This document shows positions 8,921 to 17,255 of a stretch of 64,000 bases of DNA, one piece after another. This DNA comes from UBA2357 sp046295975. GTDB lineage: Bacteria > Pseudomonadota > Gammaproteobacteria > Burkholderiales > Rhodocyclaceae. The position numbers were made by a program, and so were the translations under genes. The notes beneath the pieces were generated by a model that saw only the letters and a program-made list of their open reading frames with translations, was not told the origin of the DNA and did no database searches. Position 1 is the stretch's first letter. Each line of letters starts with the position of its first letter. The stretch lies in assembly GCA_046295975.1 (NCBI GenBank), contig JBKBMG010000029.1:1-64000 (forward strand), in the 5' to 3' direction.

Positions 8921-10149
8921 CAGCGCCCTCCCTCGGTCTGCAAGGCCGCCTGTGCGCCGTTGTCCAGGGCCGCCTGTTCCACCACCCGCGACAGGGCGGC
9001 GGCAAAGGCGTCGTTGATGCGTTCCCAGTCCAGCGACTCGCTGCGCCGCCGCGCGGCCCGCGCCAGGGTTGCCAGGCGTGGCGTATCGCTGGCGATTTCC
9101 GTCGCCTGACGGATGAAGGCATCGGGAGCGTCAGGGGGCGCCACCAGGCCATCGATGCCGTGGGTCATCACTTCTGCCGCAGCGGCGTAGTCGAATGCGA
9201 CCACGCACAGGCCGCTTGCCATCGCCTCCAGGGTGACGTTGCCGAAGGTTTCCGACAGGCTCGGGAACAGGAACAGGTCGGCCGATGCGTAGTGGGCGGC
9301 CAGTGCCTCCCCGGTGCGCATTCCGGCGAAATGGTGTTCGGGTCGCTGGGTCTGCAGGGCGGGGCGCAGGGGGCCGTCGCCCACCAGCACCAGGCGCGCA
9401 TCGGGGCGCTGCGCGTGAATCGCCTCGAAGGCCTTCAGCACCAGCGGCAGGTTCTTCTCCGGTGCGATCCGTCCCACGTTGAGCACCACCAGGTCGTGTT
9501 CCCCCGCGCCCCATTGCGCACGCAGCGCCGGGTCACGGCGAGCCGGGTGGAAAAGCTGGGTGTCGACCCCGCGTGCGATCACTTCCACGTTGCGATAGCC
9601 GCGCTTGCGCAGGCCTTCGGCCATCGCCGCGGTCGGCACCAGGGTCAGTGCCGTGCGGTTGTGCAGGCGTTTGAGCCAGGCGGCCACCGGCTGCTCCAGC
9701 CAGCCGACGCCGTAGTGCTGGCTGTAGTAGTCGAAATTGGTATGAAAGCCAGAGCTCACCGGCACGCCGAGCTTGCGCGCTGCCGATACCGCCGACCAGC
9801 CCAGTGGCCCCTCGGTGGCCACATGCACGATGTCAGGCCGCTGCCGCGACCACAGCCGAACCAGGCGGGTCTTGGCGGGCAGGCCGAAGCGCAGTCCCTG
9901 GTAGCGCGGAATCGGCACGCCGCGCGCCAGCACCTCCTTGAACTCCGGCGTGTCCGCCGCCTGATCGGCGCTCGCCTGGCGGGGACGTACCAACTGGACG
10001 TGGTGCCCGCGGGCGATCAGGCCGTCCACCATTCTCCCAAGCGTCATTGCCACGCCGTTGACCTCCGGCGGGTAGGTCTCGGTGACCAAGGCCACGCGCA
10101 GGCTGGGCCGCAAACAGCGCTCCTCGGTGATGAAGTCGACGGTTTTCAT
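8920..10149 (-). CDS. GT4-family glycosyltransferase
   Basis: 409-residue GT-B fold glycosyltransferase. The N-terminal acceptor domain includes VALVTETYPPEVNGVAMTLG, typical of GT4 enzymes acting on lipid or sugar acceptors. The C-terminal donor domain carries GRIAPEKNLP, GDGPLRP and an EX7E motif in SETFGNVTLEAMASG. It uses a nucleotide-sugar donor; the acceptor is unknown. It is the first gene of a two-gene unit with the LpxH-like phosphoesterase. The ATG at 10149 gives a full-length N-terminus. The 103 bp to the next gene hold no clear terminator. Confidence 0.88.
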   Translation of the reverse strand: MKTVDFITEERCLRPSLRVALVTETYPPEVNGVAMTLGRMVDGLIARGHHVQLVRPRQASADQAADTPEFKEVLARGVPIPRYQGLRFGLPAKTRLVRLWSRQRPDIVHVATEGPLGWSAVSAARKLGVPVSSGFHTNFDYYSQHYGVGWLEQPVAAWLKRLHNRTALTLVPTAAMAEGLRKRGYRNVEVIARGVDTQLFHPARRDPALRAQWGAGEHDLVVLNVGRIAPEKNLPLVLKAFEAIHAQRPDARLVLVGDGPLRPALQTQRPEHHFAGMRTGEALAAHYASADLFLFPSLSETFGNVTLEAMASGLCVVAFDYAAAAEVMTHGIDGLVAPPDAPDAFIRQATEIASDTPRLATLARAARRRSESLDWERINDAFAAALSRVVEQAALDNGAQAALQTEGGR

Positions 10150-10252
10150 GTCCGCGAAGGCTAAGAGCGCTGCGCGAAGGGTGTGTTACGCGGGGATGAA
10201 GCTTGTGTGACGTGCGCCCTGCGCTCGGGCTGGGTGACGCGCTTCCGGCGCG

Positions 10253-11179
10253 TCAGACGTGCCGGGAGCGCGTCACCCAGCGGCGTGCCCGACTGCCCCA
10301 GGGCGACCGCCATGACCAACCCAGAGTCATGCCCGCCGCGGCGAACAGGATGCCGGCGATGCCGAGCAACTGGAGCGGACGGAGGTGGTGGTCGAAGGCC
10401 AGCATGTCCACCACGATGGCCACCACCGGGTAGATGAAGGACAGCGCGCCGGTCAGCGCAGTGGGCAGTTTCTGGATTGCGCCATACAGCAGGATGTACA
10501 TCAGACCGGTATGCACGATTCCCAGGGTCAGCAGGATTGTCCACGTGCGGGCGTCGCCGGGCAGGGTTTCGAGGCTGGACACGGATACGAAGGGAGCGAG
10601 CATCAGTGTGCCCACGCATACCTGGATCAGGGCGATCAAATGGGGCGGGGTGCCGGCGAGCTTCTTGGCAACGAGCGCGGCCAGCGCATAGAAAAACGCT
10701 GCCCCAAGGGCCAGCGCGATGCCCGTCAGGTGATCACTGCCGGGGGCGCCCGCACCCGGCTTGGCCTGGATGATCAGCAACATGCCTGCGAAGGCCAGTG
10801 CCAGCCAGCCGAGCCGGGCGGCGGTGAGCTTTTCCGACAGGAATAGCGCGCCCAGCGCGACCAGCATGAATGGCTGGGTGTTGTAGACCGCCGTGGCGAT
10901 GGCAATCGAGGCACGGGGATAGGCGGCGAACAACAGCAGCCAGTTGAGCACGATGGCCATGCCACCGAGTGCGGCGAACGCCAGCAGGCGCAGCGTCAGC
11001 CGCCCGCGCAGCAGACCCAGCGCCGCGCATACCGCGAGCAGGGCAGGGGCGCCGATCGCGCAGCGCCAGAACACTACATCGATGACCGGCTGGCCGGAAT
11101 GGACGACGAACCAGCCTATCGTGCCCGAGATGATCATGGCGGTGCTCATCTCGAGCACGCCGCGTGTATGGGTCGTCAT
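10253..11179 (-). CDS. EamA/DMT-family transporter
   Basis: 308-residue drug/metabolite transporter with about ten hydrophobic segments arranged as two EamA repeats (residues roughly 5-135 and 150-285). Members export amino acids, sugars or drugs, or import metabolites. It is divergently transcribed from an Lrp/AsnC regulator 126 bp away, an arrangement typical of amino-acid exporters controlled by an Lrp protein, so amino-acid efflux is a reasonable guess. The C-terminus past residue 290 is an arginine-rich tail, cytoplasmic by the positive-inside rule. Confidence 0.85.
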   Translation of the reverse strand: MTTHTRGVLEMSTAMIISGTIGWFVVHSGQPVIDVVFWRCAIGAPALLAVCAALGLLRGRLTLRLLAFAALGGMAIVLNWLLLFAAYPRASIAIATAVYNTQPFMLVALGALFLSEKLTAARLGWLALAFAGMLLIIQAKPGAGAPGSDHLTGIALALGAAFFYALAALVAKKLAGTPPHLIALIQVCVGTLMLAPFVSVSSLETLPGDARTWTILLTLGIVHTGLMYILLYGAIQKLPTALTGALSFIYPVVAIVVDMLAFDHHLRPLQLLGIAGILFAAAGMTLGWSWRSPWGSRARRWVTRSRHV

Positions 11180-11262
11180 GGTCGCCTCCGGTGGGGTGTG
11201 GATGGCGTAACGATATTATGAGGAGTGCGGTATTTACATGGACGATATTAGATCTGAAGGCT

Positions 11263-11277
11263 ATTCTTCCTAAGAAT
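11263..11277. promoter_or_regulatory. Palindrome in the EamA-Lrp intergenic region, putative Lrp-type operator
   Basis: ATTCTT-CCT-AAGAAT, a 15-bp dyad with 6-bp perfect arms and 3-nt spacer, located between the divergent start codons and 29 bp before the Lrp gene start. Its size and AT-rich arms fit Lrp/AsnC operators. It likely serves both autoregulation and control of the exporter; no footprint is available. Confidence 0.45.
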
Positions 11278-11305
11278 GTGAGGAAATCTAAGGAAAAATC
11301 TCATC

Positions 11306-11773
11306 ATGAAAATGCTGGATGCTACCGACCTGCGCATCGTCGAAATCCTGCTCAAGGATTCGCGGATTTCGCTCAAGGAACTGGCCGCGTCCGTGGGCCT
11401 GTCCTCGCCCGGCGCGTCCGAGCGGCTCAAGCGCCTGGAGGAGCGCGGCGTGATCCGCGGCTTCACGGTGGACGTCGATCCCCGTGCGCTGGGTTACGTG
11501 CTGCAGGCCATCGTCCGCATCAAGCCGCTGCCGGGCATGTTGGGTACGGTACAGAAGCTGCTGGAGGACACGCCCGAGATCGGGGAGTGCGACAAAGTGA
11601 CCGGCGACGACTGTTTCGTCGCGCGCCTGCATGTGCGCTCCATGGAGCACCTGGACCACATCCTCGACCGCATCGCGGACAAGGCCCAGACCAATACCGC
11701 CCTGGTCAAGGCCCAGCCGATCCGTCGGCGTTTGCCCGGACTGGGGCTGGCCGAACGCGCGTCGCGCGGCTGA
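11306..11773 (+). CDS. Lrp/AsnC-family transcriptional regulator
   Basis: 155-residue protein with the two-domain Lrp layout: a helix-turn-helix (residues 1-60, LDATDLRIVEILLKDSRIS then SSPGASERLKRLEERGVIRG) and a RAM ligand-binding domain (about 65-145) with GDDCFVARL. Full length for the family. It shares an intergenic region with the EamA transporter, its probable target, and an AT-rich dyad lies between them. It most likely senses an amino acid; which one is not readable. Confidence 0.92.
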   Translation: MKMLDATDLRIVEILLKDSRISLKELAASVGLSSPGASERLKRLEERGVIRGFTVDVDPRALGYVLQAIVRIKPLPGMLGTVQKLLEDTPEIGECDKVTGDDCFVARLHVRSMEHLDHILDRIADKAQTNTALVKAQPIRRRLPGLGLAERASRG

Positions 11774-11876
11774 GCGCCTGTGGGTGATCCCTGGAGGTAG
11801 CGACCCGCGCAGGACTACCGGACCGCTTGCGCCCCGTCTTCGTCAGGAAAATCCGGCAGGCCTCCCCAGCGGGCGC

Positions 11877-12245
11877 TCAGGCTGTGATGACCAGGCCCCA
11901 CACCACCGCCACGTTGATCAGGCTGATCAGCACCGCGGCGCTGCCGATGTCCTTGGCGCGCTTGGACAGCTTGTGTCGCTCCAGTGAAATGCGGTCGATG
12001 GCCGCTTCCACCGCGGAGTTCAGCAACTCGACAATGAGCACCAGCAACACGCTGGCGATCATCATGGCCTTGCCCAGGTGGCCGACGTCGAGGAACAGCG
12101 CCACCGGGATCAGCACCACCGCGAGCCACACCTCCTGGCGAAACGCGTCTTCGTTGCGGTAGGCGGCGGAGAGGCCGTCCATGGAATAGAAGAACGCGTT
12201 GAGTATGCGGCGCAGGCCGGTCTTTCCTTTGAAGGGGCTTTCCAT
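11877..12245 (-). CDS. dgkA: Diacylglycerol kinase
   Basis: 122-residue integral membrane enzyme of the prokaryotic DgkA family, which phosphorylates diacylglycerol to phosphatidic acid in the inner membrane to recycle lipid left by membrane-derived oligosaccharide synthesis. Seen: ILNAFFYSMDGLSAAYRNEDAFRQE at the N-terminus, three hydrophobic helices, and the signature ELLNSAVEAAIDRIS that holds the catalytic glutamate, followed by KRAKDIGSAAV. The ATG at 12245 (MESPFKG) fits the family start; upstream in-frame codons look non-coding. Monocistronic as far as can be seen. Confidence 0.95.
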   Translation of the reverse strand: MESPFKGKTGLRRILNAFFYSMDGLSAAYRNEDAFRQEVWLAVVLIPVALFLDVGHLGKAMMIASVLLVLIVELLNSAVEAAIDRISLERHKLSKRAKDIGSAAVLISLINVAVVWGLVITA

Positions 12246-12348
12246 CTTGGTTCCGTGTGGTTGCAGGGGCGGGCGCGGCGAGCGTAGCTCAGGTGTGTTA
12301 CCGCCCGGTTGGCGGGCAGTGGCGTGGCGCCACACCCCGCCGTGCCGG

Positions 12349-12379
12349 TTGCGTCGGCGCCCGGACCGGTTGCTACAAT
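12349..12379 (+). promoter_or_regulatory. Sigma70-like promoter of the BtuF-like gene
   Basis: TTGCGT (12349-12354) and TACAAT (12374-12379) with a 19-bp spacer, ending 31 bp before the ATG. The -10 is good; the spacer is slightly long. Confidence 0.5.
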
Positions 12380-12409
12380 GTCCCGCCGCTTTTTACGCGT
12401 TCTCCGCCC

Positions 12410-13267
12410 ATGTCGCAACCCGTCCTGCATGCGTCCGTCGACTTTGCCGCGCAATCCGAAGCGTCAGGCGTCATCGACGCCGTGGGGGCTCGCCACCCGG
12501 TCGCCAGTGGTGAGGTGCGCATTGTCAGCCTGGTGCCCTCGCTGACCGAGTTGCTGTTCGATCTGGGATTGGGCGAACAGGTGGTGGGGCGCACCGGCTT
12601 CTGCATTCATCCGAGAGACGGTGTGCGGCACGTGCCCAAGCTCGGCGGCACCAAGGATGTCAAGCTCGATGCGCTGAGGGCGCTGGCGCCCACCCACGTC
12701 ATCGTCAATATCGACGAGAACCGCCGGGAAACGGCCGAAGCCCTGGCCACCTTCGTACCCCACGTGGTGGCAACCCACCCGTGCCGGCCGGAGGACAACC
12801 TCGATCTGTACGCCTTGTTCGGCACCCTGTTCGGCCGCGAGGCCGCCGCCGCCGGGCTGCAGGCCGCCCTGCGGGACGCGCTGGCCGAAGCCGATCGCGT
12901 TGCCGCCACCCATGCACCGGAGACCGTGCTATACCTGATCTGGCGTCAGCCGTGGATGACGGTTGCGCGTGAAACCTATATTTCCGCCATGCTCGCGCGC
13001 GTCGGTTGGCAGACCTGGCCCGCCAATGCCGGGCAGCGCTACCCCGAGTTGGATTGGGACGCGTTGCGTGCATCGGCGGTGGCGCGGGTGTTGCTGTCGT
13101 CCGAGCCCTACCGTTTCCGCGATCGTCATCTTGCCGAGGTGGAAGGGCTCAGCGCCCGGCCGGCACAGCTCATCGACGGCGAAATGGCATCGTGGTACGG
13201 CAGCCGGGCGATTGCGGGGCTGCGCTACCTTGCCAGCTTGCGCCGGGATTGCGCGGCCGGGCGGTGA
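12410..13267 (+). CDS. BtuF-like helical-backbone metal/cobalamin-binding protein
   Basis: 285-residue protein of the BtuF/periplasmic-binding class III type. It opens after about 35 residues with IVSLVPSLTELLFDLGLGEQ, then has GRTGFCIHP, KLGGTKDVKLDALRALAPTH and a C-terminal lobe with YPELDWDALRA. Family members bind cobalamin or metal chelates for ABC uptake. No signal peptide is visible from the ATG at 12410 (MSQPVLH), and no BtuCD genes are adjacent, so a cytoplasmic or non-transport role is possible. The start was chosen for the promoter 31 bp upstream and because the sequence before it looks non-coding. Confidence 0.75.
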   Translation: MSQPVLHASVDFAAQSEASGVIDAVGARHPVASGEVRIVSLVPSLTELLFDLGLGEQVVGRTGFCIHPRDGVRHVPKLGGTKDVKLDALRALAPTHVIVNIDENRRETAEALATFVPHVVATHPCRPEDNLDLYALFGTLFGREAAAAGLQAALRDALAEADRVAATHAPETVLYLIWRQPWMTVARETYISAMLARVGWQTWPANAGQRYPELDWDALRASAVARVLLSSEPYRFRDRHLAEVEGLSARPAQLIDGEMASWYGSRAIAGLRYLASLRRDCAAGR

Positions 13268-13434
13268 AGGCGCGCAACGCGCGGACGCGGTGAGCGGGCG
13301 AAACCGGTGTTGGCTCGGGCCAAGGTTGCATCAACTATACCAAATGCATCGTATGCGCTTGCCTCTGAGCGACACGAACTGTACTGAACGCGCACAGGTG
13401 TACGCTTTGCCTGGGCGGGGCGTCATCCCCTTGC

Positions 13435-13468
13435 TATAGTTTTCCGGGCATCGCCGGTTGCGGCGATG
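13435..13468 (+). promoter_or_regulatory. -10 element and leader hairpin of the gamma-glutamyltransferase gene
   Basis: TATAGT at 13435-13440 could be a -10 box, though no good -35 was found at 16-18 bp. An 8-bp perfect stem (CATCGCCG at 13449-13456, loop GTTG, CGGCGATG at 13461-13468) starts a few bases after the predicted +1, so it would cap the mRNA 5' end and may stabilise it. The AGAGGA ribosome site follows at 13482-13487. The 227-bp gap holds nothing else recognised. Confidence 0.4.
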
Positions 13469-13494
13469 TCGAACCAACAACAAGAGGATCAGCC

Positions 13495-15516
13495 ATGGCC
13501 GCCCGAAGCCTGCCCCCACCCCGCGAGTCGTCTCGCGCTTCCGCGACTTCCGCACCCCAGTCCCCGCTGCCTGCGCGCAAGACATCGCGCCTGTGGCTCG
13601 CGCCGCTTGCCGTGTCCGTGTTCGTGCTGGCAGGCTGTGGCGGCAGCAGCGGGCCCAAGGAACAACTCACCACCTGCCTGCAGATCACCGACAGTGGCGA
13701 GGTCGTCGATCCGCTCTTGCCGGTCGATGGCGATGCTCCGGAGATCGCCACCGGCTACGCCAGCAAAGGGGTGGTGCGTGCGCGCAACTTCATGGCGGTG
13801 GCGGCCAACCCGATTGCCACCAAGACCGCCTGCGACGTGCTTGCCGCCGGCGGCTCTGCCGTGGATGCCGCGGTGGCCACGCAAATGGTGCTGAACCTGG
13901 TCGAACCCCAGTCGTCCGGCATTGGCGGCGGTGCCTTCCTGGTCCACTACGACGTCAAGACTGGCCAGGTGCTCGCCTACGACGGTCGCGAAACCGCGCC
14001 GGCGGCGGCCACTGCCAACTATCTGCGCTGGATCAGCGACGAGGACCAGACCACGCCGCGGCCCAGCGCCCGTGCCAGCGGCCGTTCGATCGGAACCCCC
14101 GGCACCTTGCACATGCTCGACGCGGCGCATCGCGACCACGGCCGGCTGAGCTGGGCGGAATTGTTCGAACCGGCCATCCGGATTGCCGACGACGGCTTCC
14201 AGATCAGCCCGCGCATGTCGAGCTCCATCGACGGTTCGCGCACCCAACTCGCCCGCGATCCGCGTGCCGCGGCCTATTTCCTGAACGCCGATGGCAGCGC
14301 CAAGGCGGCCGGCACCTTGCTCAAGAGTCCGGCACTGGGCGACACCTTCCGCGCCGTTGCGCGCGATGGCATTGCCGCCTTTTATTCCGGTGAGATTGCC
14401 CAGGACATCGTGAACACCATCGCCGACACCACTGGCGACATCACCCCCGGGCTGACCACGCTGGAAGACTTGGCCGGCTACCGCAGCAAGAAGCGCGAAG
14501 TGGTGTGCACCACCTATCGCCAGTACGAGGTCTGCGGCATGCCACCGCCGTCCTCGGGTGGGATCACCGTGGCTTCGGCGCTGGGGGTGCTCGAGACCTT
14601 CGACATGCGCCAGTATGCGCCGGTGAACCCGGATCGCGATGGCGGCCGGCCGGCGCTGCTGGGCATTCACCTGGTTGCCGAAGCCGAGCGCCTGGCCTAT
14701 GCCGACCGCAACAAGTACATCGCCGATACCGACTATGTGCCGTTGCCCGGCGGGAGCTGGGAGACGATGCTGAACAAGGACTACCTCAAGCAGCGCGCGG
14801 GCTTGATCAGCCTCACCTCCAGCCTCGGTACCGCCCAGCCCGGCGATCTTGGTCCGGTGCCGCTGGGCATCGACAACACCCCCGAGAACGGCACCTCGCA
14901 CGTGTCCATCGTCGACAAGGAAGGCAACGTCGTGGTCATGACCACGACCATCGAGGGCGGCTTCGGCGCCTACCACATGACGGAGGGCGGCTTCCTGCTC
15001 AACAATGAGCTCACCGACTTTTCCTCGTCACCGGTCGATGCCGAAGGCGTGCCGATCGCCAACCGTGTTGCGCCGGGCAAGCGCCCGCGCAGCTCGATGG
15101 CGCCGACGCTGGTGTTCCACCGCAATGCCGACGGTTCGCGTGGCGAGTTCTACATGGCCACCGGTTCGCCGGGCGGCGCGGCCATCATCCAGTACGTGGT
15201 GAAGACGCTGGTCGGCACCCTGGATTGGGGGCTGGACGCCCAGCAAGCGGTGTCGCTGATGAACTTCGGTTCGGCCAACGGCCCCACCACCGGCCTGGGC
15301 GGTGAGCATCCGCTGGTCGACGCCACCGACAACGGCAACAACGACCCGCTGGTGGTCGGCCTGCGCGGACTGGGTCACACCGTTTCGGTGAATAGCCAGT
15401 CGAGCGGGCTGGGCAGCATTGTTCGCACCACCGTCGATGGCCGGCCGGCGTTGATGGGCGGCGCCGACCCGCGTCGCGAAGGCATTGTGCTGGGCGACGT
15501 GATCAAGCCCGAATAG
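13495..15516 (+). CDS. ggt: Gamma-glutamyltransferase (predicted lipoprotein)
   Basis: 673-residue Ntn-hydrolase family enzyme that cleaves or transfers the gamma-glutamyl group of glutathione and related peptides. Seen: EPQSSGIGGGAFLVHYD near the N-terminus, R-rich GTPGTLHMLD, then the autoprocessing site with the nucleophilic threonine T467 in ENGTSHVSIVD, and the C-terminal GSPGGAAIIQ motif binding the glutamyl group. Precursor processing would give a large subunit (to residue 466) and a small one (467-673). A lipobox VLAGC places the lipidated cysteine at C48, preceded by an unusually long 30-residue polar segment, so it should be anchored in the periplasm. Longer than E. coli Ggt (about 580). 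Confidence 0.9.
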   Translation: MAARSLPPPRESSRASATSAPQSPLPARKTSRLWLAPLAVSVFVLAGCGGSSGPKEQLTTCLQITDSGEVVDPLLPVDGDAPEIATGYASKGVVRARNFMAVAANPIATKTACDVLAAGGSAVDAAVATQMVLNLVEPQSSGIGGGAFLVHYDVKTGQVLAYDGRETAPAAATANYLRWISDEDQTTPRPSARASGRSIGTPGTLHMLDAAHRDHGRLSWAELFEPAIRIADDGFQISPRMSSSIDGSRTQLARDPRAAAYFLNADGSAKAAGTLLKSPALGDTFRAVARDGIAAFYSGEIAQDIVNTIADTTGDITPGLTTLEDLAGYRSKKREVVCTTYRQYEVCGMPPPSSGGITVASALGVLETFDMRQYAPVNPDRDGGRPALLGIHLVAEAERLAYADRNKYIADTDYVPLPGGSWETMLNKDYLKQRAGLISLTSSLGTAQPGDLGPVPLGIDNTPENGTSHVSIVDKEGNVVVMTTTIEGGFGAYHMTEGGFLLNNELTDFSSSPVDAEGVPIANRVAPGKRPRSSMAPTLVFHRNADGSRGEFYMATGSPGGAAIIQYVVKTLVGTLDWGLDAQQAVSLMNFGSANGPTTGLGGEHPLVDATDNGNNDPLVVGLRGLGHTVSVNSQSSGLGSIVRTTVDGRPALMGGADPRREGIVLGDVIKPE

Positions 15517-15808
15517 CCCAACCGGCGTACGGTTCGGCTGTCTCGGAGCTTGTGAATGGATCAACGGCGTGTAGCGATTGCTGCGTTGCGCACTCGCTCA
15601 CGTCTTGCGCTTGGTACGGTTCGCTACGATTTCGTCACAAGCGCTCGGTTGGTTTCGACAGGTGAAAGCCCCCCCCGCGCCGGTCTGGCCCCCTGGGTCC
15701 AGTGCCGACGCGGGGTCAGCCGGAGCGATGGCGGGTTTGCCGGCTTTGGCGCCCGAGTATTGGGATGTGCCCCAACAGGGATGTGCCCCAACAGCATCTC
15801 CCGGGAGA
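15517..15808. repeat. Gene-free gap with a 16-bp tandem duplication
   Basis: 292 bp between convergent genes. GGATGTGCCCCAACAG occurs twice in direct tandem (15763-15778 and 15779-15794), abutting the end of the DUF1444 gene. It looks like a simple slippage duplication. No terminator with a T-run and no small gene were seen. Confidence 0.7.
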
Positions 15809-16675
15809 TCATTCGATCAACCTTTTCCATCCGCCGTCGACGCGTTCGTACAGATCGGGGGTGAGGGTGTAGTTTCCGGTGGCGTAGATCTCGCGGACCT
15901 TGTCCGTGAGGCGCGCGACGGCTTCCAGGTCAGCTGAGTCGGCAACCAGCAGTACGTCACGGCTGGGGATGCCGACCACCATTTTGCCGCTCATGCGCTT
16001 TGCGAGGCGGCTCCACACCGCCTCGATCAATAAGATGCTGATTTCATAGTTTCCGTCGGCAGTGAACATATAGAGCCCGTCCGCGCCATGCAGCGTCAGC
16101 TCCGGCAGCACGCGACCAAGGTTGGCAATTGCGGCCTTCCTGAGTTCGGGCTCGCTTACCGACAGCGCATTGAAGTCTTGCAGGCTCAGGTACTGGATGT
16201 TGGCGGGCGTGTCGACCGCGTAGACGATCGCCAGCCCTTCCGTGTAGGGCGTTGAGTAGAGGGCCTGGTCTGGCGGCAACCCCGTGTCGGCCACACGTCT
16301 GGCCAATGCCGCCTTCACATAGCCGTCATCCTTGATCACCGGGACGATGTTCTCCAGGCTCGGCGTCACCACCTCAAGCGTCTTCACCGTGGCCGTGGCG
16401 TAGGTTTCCACGACCGTGTCGAGGTCGTGGCCGTTACGGTAGGCCTGATAGGCGTTGTTGAGATAGGCAAAGTGTTCGGTGTCGGTGTCGGCGTCGCCAA
16501 AGCTGTAGCGGATCTCCAGTGGTCGTAGCGCTTCGATCTTGATCTCGTTGTGCATGGTCCGAAGTTTGGCGGCGACGCGCTCGGTGAACGCGGCTTCGCC
16601 AATGGTCCCGGCGAGCGCGCTGCGGGCAAACAGCCCGAGCACGAGTGCGATAGAGAACTCTCGGAGTCTGCTCAT
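15809..16675 (-). CDS. Exported DUF1444-family protein
   Basis: 288 residues. Residues 1-23 form a signal peptide (hydrophobic IALVLGLFARSALA, cleavage after ALAG), then a soluble domain resembling DUF1444 (YtpQ-like), with the LTLHGADGLYMFTADGNYEIS and VWSRLAKRM stretches. Function of the family is unknown. The ATG at 16675 starts the signal peptide; the open frame continues upstream to 16834 but that part looks unrelated. It is divergent from the small ORF and SUKH gene, separated by a long gap. Confidence 0.7.
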   Translation of the reverse strand: MSRLREFSIALVLGLFARSALAGTIGEAAFTERVAAKLRTMHNEIKIEALRPLEIRYSFGDADTDTEHFAYLNNAYQAYRNGHDLDTVVETYATATVKTLEVVTPSLENIVPVIKDDGYVKAALARRVADTGLPPDQALYSTPYTEGLAIVYAVDTPANIQYLSLQDFNALSVSEPELRKAAIANLGRVLPELTLHGADGLYMFTADGNYEISILLIEAVWSRLAKRMSGKMVVGIPSRDVLLVADSADLEAVARLTDKVREIYATGNYTLTPDLYERVDGGWKRLIE

Positions 16676-17030
16676 GTGGCATCCATTCGATCTGAGGGAA
16701 AGAGGCGTCGATGTCGGCGAGCGGCACGGCGCACTTCTGGCGGCGTCAAGTACATCGGACGAGGCGACGGCGCGATCGCGAGTGGCAACTGACTTGTCGT
16801 TTGCTGCCTGCAGGCGCGCCACGATGGCGTCCACATCGGGCTGGATGCAGGTAATCAGCGGTGCATTTCAGCAGAAGGCGTGGCAAGGCCTTTCGCAGTA
16901 GCGCCAAGGCGAAGTGACGGTTGGTCTGGTAACGTTGTCGTCGATGCGCGTGCCCCGCGCTATGCGAGACGTCGTCGGATTCGCTGCACGCCGGCATCGG
17001 CGCTATCAGTGCGCGAACAGTTAGAAAAAT
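16676..17030. other. Gene-free gap, possible remnant coding sequence
   Basis: 355 bp with no convincing gene. On the minus strand, stretches in two different frames read like protein (for example DAIVARLQAANDKS, then in another frame PLADIDASFPQIEWMP). This could be the frameshifted tail of a lost gene. No RNA gene or repeat was recognised. Confidence 0.3.
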
Positions 17031-17198
17031 ATGTCAATAGCAGGATTTCGCTGGGTATTGAGTGTACTCTTGGCGACGCTTGGCTCGCGGTCAGCGTATA
17101 GCGGCGACTACTACTCGGCCGGGTATCTCCCGGCGTCAGCTGGCATATTTGCATTTGTAGGCACCTGGCGCGCGCGCATTGCACAGCGACCGTCCTGA
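17031..17198 (+). CDS. Possible 55-residue hydrophobic small protein
   Basis: ATG at 17031 opens 55 codons ending in TGA. The N-terminal stretch (FRWVLSVLLATLG, residues 6-18) looks like a signal or membrane anchor, and a second hydrophobic stretch lies around residues 35-45, followed by a basic tail WRARIAQRP. The upstream sequence is AT-rich (TTAGAAAAAT) but has no strong ribosome site. It ends 57 bp before the SUKH-domain gene on the same strand. No homology recognised; it may be a small membrane protein or chance. Confidence 0.3.
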   Translation: MSIAGFRWVLSVLLATLGSRSAYSGDYYSAGYLPASAGIFAFVGTWRARIAQRPS

Positions 17199-17255
17199 GA
17201 ATGACTTCAGCACATGATGGCTCGGGGGCATCCTCTTTCTTGGAATATCCTGAAC

